Positions 58,927-64,000 of a stretch of 64,000 bases of DNA are shown here, in pieces. The position numbers and the translations under genes were made by a program. The stretch is from a virus. Each line of letters opens with the position of its first letter. Position 1 is the stretch's first letter. The notes under the pieces are model-generated. The model was not told the DNA's origin, made no database searches, and was given only the letters and a program-made list of their open reading frames with translations. The stretch is taken from IMG/VR virus record IMGVR_UViG_3300032315_001715, positions 124,001-188,000 of that record. One strand, written 5' to 3'.

Positions 58927-60045
58927 GTGCCACCACTCTCTTTATGGAAAGGCCTAGCTGTAAAAACCAATGACTACAAGTTCATTGATCGCATCGTGGC
59001 AGAGCAATATTCGGTCGGAGGGACGGAATTTTACATACACAAGTATCTGGGAGTTGCTGACCAGGGCACTGCTGATAATTTAAGCCTTAATGTGGATCAA
59101 AGCGGGGGCAATGATCCAACATTAACCATACAGGATGTTCTCAACATGGAGATCAGGGATCGAAAATATGACAGCGACGTGTATAGCATGAAGGGCCATT
59201 ACACCGTATCTGACACGGAATTTGATCTACGCCAGTTTGGATTGTTCCTCAGCAATGAAACCATATTCCTAACATTTCATCTCAACAGGATGGTTGATCA
59301 GATTGGTCGAAAGCTGATGTCAGGCGATGTGATCGAGATATTGCATCAACGCGACGATTTGGTGCTGGGTTCACCAGCTGCAATCAGCAAGTTTTATGTT
59401 GTTGAAGAAGGCACACGCCCGGCCGAGGGCTACAGCCCAACGTGGTGGCCGCACTTATGGCGAGTCAAATGCAATCCAATAACCGATAGCCAGGAATTCC
59501 GAGATATCATGGATCGTCCAATACTGGATGCCAGCGGAGATCTCATACCAAGCGGTGATTGTGACGGAGGCTTCCTAACCAACAAGGATGCCATGAGCAC
59601 CAAGCCAGCCGAGGATCAGATCTCCGACGCCATTGTCGAAGCAGCTGAGCAAGAAGTTCCGTTTCGATATTTTCAATCACAGCATTTTTATATCCTACCA
59701 GGACAGAATCCAAATTTTCTGGGGCAGGACATATGGACCGGAGATGGCATACCACCAAACGGCAGCGCACCAGTGGCCAGTGGCAGCACCTGGCCTGCTA
59801 CACCTCTTAACGGCGATTACTTTCTTCGAAATGATTATAATCCTCCGCAACTGTTCCAAAGAGAAAGCGGGAAATGGGTGCGTGTACAGACCAACTGGCG
59901 CAACAAGTGGCAGCCGGCCACGCAGACCTTGGTCAGCTTCATCAACAATACCAACACCACCGTGCTAACTGACGGGACAACCATACAGCAACAACAAAAT
60001 CTACGCACGGCAATCAAGCCAAAGCTTGATCCAGACATCATTTAA
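58927..60045 (+). CDS. 14: Neck protein, gp14-like
   Basis: The 372-residue protein starts with GTG after AAGGAG. NDYKFIDRIVAEQYSVGGTEFYIHKYLG, MEIRDRKYDSDVYSMKGHYTV, FDLRQFGLFLSNETIFLTFHLN and WWPHLWRVKCNPITDSQEF match gp14-type neck proteins, and a small repeated module follows (about 270-340). T4 gp14 is 256 residues. It joins the head to the tail. The neck-type family seems sure, the gp14 number less so. Confidence 0.65.
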   Translation: MPPLSLWKGLAVKTNDYKFIDRIVAEQYSVGGTEFYIHKYLGVADQGTADNLSLNVDQSGGNDPTLTIQDVLNMEIRDRKYDSDVYSMKGHYTVSDTEFDLRQFGLFLSNETIFLTFHLNRMVDQIGRKLMSGDVIEILHQRDDLVLGSPAAISKFYVVEEGTRPAEGYSPTWWPHLWRVKCNPITDSQEFRDIMDRPILDASGDLIPSGDCDGGFLTNKDAMSTKPAEDQISDAIVEAAEQEVPFRYFQSQHFYILPGQNPNFLGQDIWTGDGIPPNGSAPVASGSTWPATPLNGDYFLRNDYNPPQLFQRESGKWVRVQTNWRNKWQPATQTLVSFINNTNTTVLTDGTTIQQQQNLRTAIKPKLDPDII

Positions 60046-60057
60046 AAGGAAACCATC

Positions 60058-60681
60058 ATGTCTTTTGTTTTCGATTTCACACCAGAAAAGCTATCCAAGT
60101 GCATCAACAATCCAAATGCCGAGAAATGGTTTGCTGCGTTATATGAAATATTACCGACCTATCAAATCAACACCAAGCTGCGAGTAGCAGGTTGGCTTAG
60201 CCAGACAGGACATGAGAGTGGAGATTTCCGTGCCGTGCAAGAGAATCTCAACTATGGTGCCAAGGGATTACGGGCGACATTTCCCAAGTATTTTCCAACT
60301 GACGACCTTGCCGCAACGTATCAACGCCAGCCAGAAAAGATCGCCAACAAGGTATATGGTGGCCGCATGGGCAACGGTCCAGAAAGCAGCGGAGACGGAT
60401 GGAAATTCCGCGGTAGAGGACTGATACAGGTTACCGGAAAGGAAAACTATCTACGTTGTTCACAAGCATTATATGGTACTGACATGCTCATGCAGACTCC
60501 CGAGCTGTTGCAGGACATTGATGGAGCCGTGCGGTCAGCCTGCTGGTACTGGAATAGCCGAAACATCAACGTTGACGCTGATCGATCTGATGTGATGGCA
60601 ATGACCAAGAAGATCAACGGCGGCACCCACGGCCTTGATGATCGCCAGCGTCGATATGCCATCTGCATGCAAGTTCTGTAA
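60058..60681 (+). CDS. GH19-type endolysin
   Basis: The 207-residue protein is a glycoside hydrolase 19 / chitinase-like lysozyme. VAGWLSQTGHESGDF (43-57) has catalytic Glu in HESGDF, NLNYGAKGL and NKVYGGRMGNG follow, then WKFRGRGLIQVTGKENY and CWYWNSRNINV. Such phage endolysins cut peptidoglycan at lysis. The start follows AAAAGGA, 12 nt after the neck gene. No signal peptide is visible, so a holin is needed. A virion-bound role is possible. Confidence 0.92.
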   Translation: MSFVFDFTPEKLSKCINNPNAEKWFAALYEILPTYQINTKLRVAGWLSQTGHESGDFRAVQENLNYGAKGLRATFPKYFPTDDLAATYQRQPEKIANKVYGGRMGNGPESSGDGWKFRGRGLIQVTGKENYLRCSQALYGTDMLMQTPELLQDIDGAVRSACWYWNSRNINVDADRSDVMAMTKKINGGTHGLDDRQRRYAICMQVL

Positions 60682-60693
60682 AATTTTACAGAA
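60674..60693. terminator. Perfect 20-nt palindrome over the endolysin stop
   Basis: TTCTGTAAAATTTTACAGAA is perfectly self-complementary and covers the endolysin stop. It may form a small 3' end hairpin or be a binding site. The next late motif lies 21 nt later. Confidence 0.4.
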
Positions 60694-60714
60694 ACTCCGT
60701 CGCTAATAGGTTCG

Positions 60715-60721
60715 GTAAATA
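60715..60721 (+). promoter_or_regulatory. Late motif GTAAATA, 5 nt before gp15-like ATG
   Basis: GTAAATA ends 5 nt before the ATG at 60727. There is no ribosome site, as with the gp54-like gene, so the mRNA may be leaderless. Confidence 0.5.
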
Positions 60722-60726
60722 CCAGC

Positions 60727-62382
60727 ATGCAATATTGGTATTCAGCGCAGCTACGGCAGTATCGACTTCAGTTTATCCGGGCATTCAGCGGGTTTAACGT
60801 TAAGACCGGCAGAAACGGTCCAAACAACACCGAGGAACTCATCAAGGTTCCCTGTCGGTACGGCGATCCATCAAGGATCGCCGCATCGATAGTCAAGGGT
60901 AACAGTGAAAACAAGGTACTATCAGTACCATTCATTACCTGTTTTATCAGCTCGTTGAACATGAACGCATCTCGGCGGCAAGATCCACAGTTAGTACAAA
61001 AGGTGCAGGTAAACGAGCGCCTATATGACGAAGAACTAGGCCGATACACCAACGAGATAGGCAATCGCTATACTGTGGAGCGGCACATGCCAGTCCCGTA
61101 TGACGTCACCATGCAGGTCGACATATGGACCAACAATCTCGACATCAAGGAGCAGCTACTAGAGCAGATAATCGTTCTTTATAACCCGGCCATTGACATA
61201 CAGACCTCCGTAAATCCACTTGATTGGACGGTTCTCAGCTATATTGAAATGCAGGACAACATCACATGGACCAGCCGATCGATCCCAGTTGGTACCGAAA
61301 ATCCAATTGATGTGGCAACTTTTATGTTCAAGGTTCCGATATGGATCAACCCTCCGGCCAAGGTCAAGAAGCAATCCTTGATACATCAAATCGTTACCAA
61401 CATAGTGCAGGGAGAGAAAAATCCCAGGGCAATGGAATGGACCGAATACGAGTTTTTCTCAAGAACCATAACCACACCGGGCGATGCAACCATCAAGGTC
61501 CATCCAAACTTGGATGGCACTTATCGAGTGTTGTTGTGTGATAGCTCTGGATCGACCGTTGACAAGGAAAGGTTGCCAACGGTAACATTTTCGATGGATT
61601 CTCCGCAGTTCACCTCAGGACTGAGTTTTAAATGGAATGATCACACATGCATCATCACCAGCAGTGACATCAATCAAGTTGTCAAGGATATCCGCACGGC
61701 AATAATCGGTAGCGATCTGAACTGTGTCATTTACAACGACACCTCTTTGCAGTTTATCAACACGGTAGGTGGTGATAATACCTTTGCGGACATCGCTCCG
61801 GGCAGCCTTGCTGCACTGGGATTGCAAGCCGTTACCTATCCAGGAGGTAACTTAGCTTGGTGGAGATTGCTGACCTTGTACGGCAGCATCAAACCATACA
61901 GCAGTTATGGATCAAACGCTAGCCAGATACGCCTAAAGACCATTGAAGACATAGATCAAACCAACACCGATGTCGTTGGATGGATAGATATAGATACGGT
62001 TGATCAAAATCAAATCATATGGACACCGGACTCTGAAACATACCCAACACCGACATTGCCTGCCGTTAGTGCCATTGTTGACCCACACACCAGCGGGCCA
62101 AACATAAACCTACCAGAAGCCGCCATTGGCCAACGATATCTGTTAACCGAGGATGCATCAGAAAGCAGCGTTGCGTGGGGTGCAATGACCAGCAAGGCCA
62201 ACGATATCGTGGAATTTAACGGATCAAACTGGCAAGTGTCGTGGAATGCCGGAGATAACGCCAGTGCATTGGAGTACGTGTTAAACACGAGATCCAATCG
62301 AACATACAGATGGCTTAATGGTTATTGGACCACTGTCATCGAGCCAAAGTATCTGCAAGGGTACTGGAGGATCAGCATGTGA
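60727..62382 (+). CDS. 15: Tail sheath stabiliser/completion protein, gp15-like
   Basis: The 551-residue protein begins with the gp15-type core. MQYWYSAQLRQYRLQFIRAF, KVPCRYGDPSRIAASI and PFITCFISSLNMNASRRQDP come first, then MPVPYDVTMQVDIWTNNLDIKEQLLEQI and MFKVPIWINPPAKVKKQ. T4 gp15 is 272 residues. The extra 280 C-terminal residues have beta modules and a tail-fibre-style unit (GQRYLLTEDASESSVAWG). gp15 caps the tail sheath and joins the head neck. It is followed by the second CCA-type gene by TGATG. Confidence 0.78.
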   Translation: MQYWYSAQLRQYRLQFIRAFSGFNVKTGRNGPNNTEELIKVPCRYGDPSRIAASIVKGNSENKVLSVPFITCFISSLNMNASRRQDPQLVQKVQVNERLYDEELGRYTNEIGNRYTVERHMPVPYDVTMQVDIWTNNLDIKEQLLEQIIVLYNPAIDIQTSVNPLDWTVLSYIEMQDNITWTSRSIPVGTENPIDVATFMFKVPIWINPPAKVKKQSLIHQIVTNIVQGEKNPRAMEWTEYEFFSRTITTPGDATIKVHPNLDGTYRVLLCDSSGSTVDKERLPTVTFSMDSPQFTSGLSFKWNDHTCIITSSDINQVVKDIRTAIIGSDLNCVIYNDTSLQFINTVGGDNTFADIAPGSLAALGLQAVTYPGGNLAWWRLLTLYGSIKPYSSYGSNASQIRLKTIEDIDQTNTDVVGWIDIDTVDQNQIIWTPDSETYPTPTLPAVSAIVDPHTSGPNINLPEAAIGQRYLLTEDASESSVAWGAMTSKANDIVEFNGSNWQVSWNAGDNASALEYVLNTRSNRTYRWLNGYWTTVIEPKYLQGYWRISM

Positions 62383-63140
62383 TGCAGACATCCCTGTTTG
62401 AAATCAAAGGATCAATAGATGCCGAGTCGTTCGGCGCGATCTTCACACCAAATATCAAAAAAGTCATTAGGGTGGTAAGAAAGTACGGATTTGATATTCG
62501 CGTGATCGGAGGGGCCGTTAGGGACTTTCTTCGCGGCAAAATGCCAAGAGATGTGGATTTTGCGACCAATGCCGAGCCGGCTGAACTGATGTTCATTTTT
62601 GATCTCGAGGGCATCGAACATGACGATTGGGGCATTGCACACGGTACCATCAAGGCTGTTTTTGGTGATGAGGTGATTGATGTGACGTCAATCACGTATA
62701 AGCTGCGAATTTCCGGTGATCGTATCAAGATAGATCGCAAGGCATCCTGGGAAACTGATGCTGCACGCAGGGATCTAACCATCAACGCAATGAGCGTTGA
62801 TATGTACGGTAATTTATATGATTATCGAAACGGCCAAAAGGATTTAGCCGAACAATTGGTTAAATTCAATCCCGATGCGCAGGACAAGATCGACCAGGAC
62901 CCATATACCATATTGCGATGGTTCAAGGCACTGGATTTGTTTGACGATCCAAAGTGGTTGAAAAAAGACAAGATGATCATCATGTCAAATGCCAGCAAGG
63001 TTTCGCGGGTTAAAAAAGAAAAACGCACGAGCAAGCTGCTAGCGTCACTGAAGCAGTCCAAAAAATGGCCAAAAATTCTCAAGCTCATGTGCGATACCGG
63101 GGTTGCAAAACAACTTGATCTAACTTGCACCGATGAATAA
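62382..63140 (+). CDS. Second CCA/poly(A)-type nucleotidyltransferase (short)
   Basis: The 252-residue protein starts at the ATG sharing one base with the gp15-like TGA. Motifs are GGAVRD (43-48), DVD (57-59) and ARRDLTINAM (128-137), then TILRWFKAL. It lacks much of the body and tail domains of the 379-residue homologue at 1829-2968, so it may be a poly(A)/CC-adding or nucleotide-tagging enzyme. The C-terminus is basic (SKVSRVKKEKRTSKLL). It is translated with a virion gene, which is unusual. Confidence 0.85.
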   Translation: MQTSLFEIKGSIDAESFGAIFTPNIKKVIRVVRKYGFDIRVIGGAVRDFLRGKMPRDVDFATNAEPAELMFIFDLEGIEHDDWGIAHGTIKAVFGDEVIDVTSITYKLRISGDRIKIDRKASWETDAARRDLTINAMSVDMYGNLYDYRNGQKDLAEQLVKFNPDAQDKIDQDPYTILRWFKALDLFDDPKWLKKDKMIIMSNASKVSRVKKEKRTSKLLASLKQSKKWPKILKLMCDTGVAKQLDLTCTDE

Positions 63141-63159
63141 CAATTGATATACTTGGTCC

Positions 63160-64000
63160 ATGGCGGACCGCACACAGCAAGATCTCATCATTTCAGCATA
63201 TACCAACTATGATTGGTCAAAACTAAAGTATTGGGCAAACAGCATCGATCGATGCGGGTTTACCGGGGATAAGGTCATGATCGTTTATAACAGCGATCCG
63301 GCAACAGTGCAAAAATTAGTTGATCTTGGATTTAAGATCTGGGCCTTTAATCGAGATTCAACTACCGGTAATTTTTTCTGGCCAACCGAACTAATCATAG
63401 TGGTGCAGAGATTTTACCATATGTGGTATTATCTAAATCAGCTTCCAGACGACCATTATCGATATGTCATTACCACCGATGCCAAGGATGTAGTATTCCA
63501 AACCAATCCGGTAAAATGGCTGGAAAACAATCTAGGCAACAAGGACATCGTGGCTAGCTGCGAAAGCATTCGCTACATGCACGAACCATGGGGCGATGAC
63601 AACCTAAATGGTAGCTATCCCATGGTACACCAACAGATGAGAAAAAATCCAATCTGGAATTGCGGAGTACAAGCAGGCCGACAGCGTGCTATCAAGGAGC
63701 TATGGCTACATATATGGTTAATGTGCAAGGCTGGCGGTAGGCCAAATCCTGACCAAGCCGCATATAACGTTCTTCTGGATACCAAAGCATGGAGCGAAAT
63801 AACCAAGTTCTCGATGAGCGAGGATGGGTGGGCTTGCCAGGCAGGTACCACCGTTGATCCAAAAAAGATCAATGATTATCGGTCACATCTGCTGGAAGCA
63901 GAACCAGTTTGGCACGACGGGCTTGCCAAGACCAGCCAGAATCATACACATTCCATCCTGCATCAGTGGGATCGCATACCAACATGGCTTCCGGATATTG
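63160..64000 (+). CDS. Glycosyltransferase-like protein, runs off the right edge
   Basis: At least 280 residues are encoded; the 3' end is beyond the window. The N-terminus (ISAYTNYDWSKLKYWANSIDRCGFTGDKVMIVYN) is a Rossmann/GT-A start. YVITTDAKDVVFQTNP carries a DxKD acidic motif, and NPIWNCGVQAG, GGRPNPDQAAYNVLL and HDGLAK follow. The pattern is that of phage-coded glycosyltransferases acting on surface glycans or DNA. Acceptor is unknown. The leader has no clear ribosome site. Confidence 0.6.
   Translation, partial: MADRTQQDLIISAYTNYDWSKLKYWANSIDRCGFTGDKVMIVYNSDPATVQKLVDLGFKIWAFNRDSTTGNFFWPTELIIVVQRFYHMWYYLNQLPDDHYRYVITTDAKDVVFQTNPVKWLENNLGNKDIVASCESIRYMHEPWGDDNLNGSYPMVHQQMRKNPIWNCGVQAGRQRAIKELWLHIWLMCKAGGRPNPDQAAYNVLLDTKAWSEITKFSMSEDGWACQAGTTVDPKKINDYRSHLLEAEPVWHDGLAKTSQNHTHSILHQWDRIPTWLPDI

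Overview
This window is part of a T4-type contractile-tailed phage (myovirus) genome, or a prophage/metagenome copy of one. It carries recognisable homologues of the T4 replication-recombination core: gp41 helicase, gp61 primase, UvsX, UvsY, UvsW, gp32 and a probable gp62. It also carries much of the T4 virion set: gp17 and probable gp16 terminase, gp18 sheath, gp19 tube, a gp54-like protein, gp15-like, gp14-like neck and gp4 head completion. Genes overlap tightly, often by ATGA. No tRNA, rRNA, IS element or CRISPR array is visible, and no stretch over about 170 bases lacks a gene. DNA polymerase gp43, portal and major capsid protein are not in the window. The host cannot be read from the sequence; the style resembles T4-like phages of aquatic bacteria.

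Layout. 1-1.7 kb: a pectate-lyase-fold tail spike with collagen-like repeats. 1.8-5.4 kb: a CCA-adding-type nucleotidyltransferase, three small basic or charged proteins with T4-like capsid-targeting N-termini, a 2OG-oxygenase-like protein and a PD-(D/E)XK exonuclease. 5.4-18.5 kb: virion and internal-head candidates, with an IscA/HesB Fe-S carrier among them. 18.5-25.1 kb: helicase, primase, a very small DnaE-like polymerase homologue and a gp62-like clamp-loader subunit. 25.2-34.4 kb: a structural protein, UvsW interrupted by an Ala1 intein in its Walker A motif, an AAA+ ATPase, an MBD4-like DNA glycosylase, UvsY, UvsX and gp32. 34.5-43.4 kb: packaging, head completion and tail tube. 43.4-51.7 kb: a metabolic island. 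52.2-63.1 kb: tail sheath, dNMP kinase, a SLOG-like protein, a PTH2-like hydrolase, neck/tail completion proteins, a GH19 endolysin and a second CCA/poly(A)-type nucleotidyltransferase. A glycosyltransferase-like gene runs off the right edge.

The most striking region is the 43.4-51.7 kb island, which lies between tail tube (gp19) and tail sheath (gp18), neighbours in T4. It encodes a six-gene overlapping run (GNAT-like, PP-loop amidotransferase-like, GNAT-like, fatty-acid desaturase, unknown, asparagine-synthetase-like PP-loop enzyme), a Rieske non-heme iron oxygenase, three 2OG-Fe(II)-oxygenase-like proteins and a SAM-methyltransferase-like protein. Together these look like a small biosynthetic or tailoring pathway. 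The island has sigma70-like promoters, whereas virion genes are preceded by a T4-type late motif (NTAAATA).

Other notable signals: a shared N-terminal (I/L)-x-E processing motif on about eight proteins; a hairpin in the gp32 leader placed as in T4 gene 32 autoregulation; and two late genes that look leaderless.
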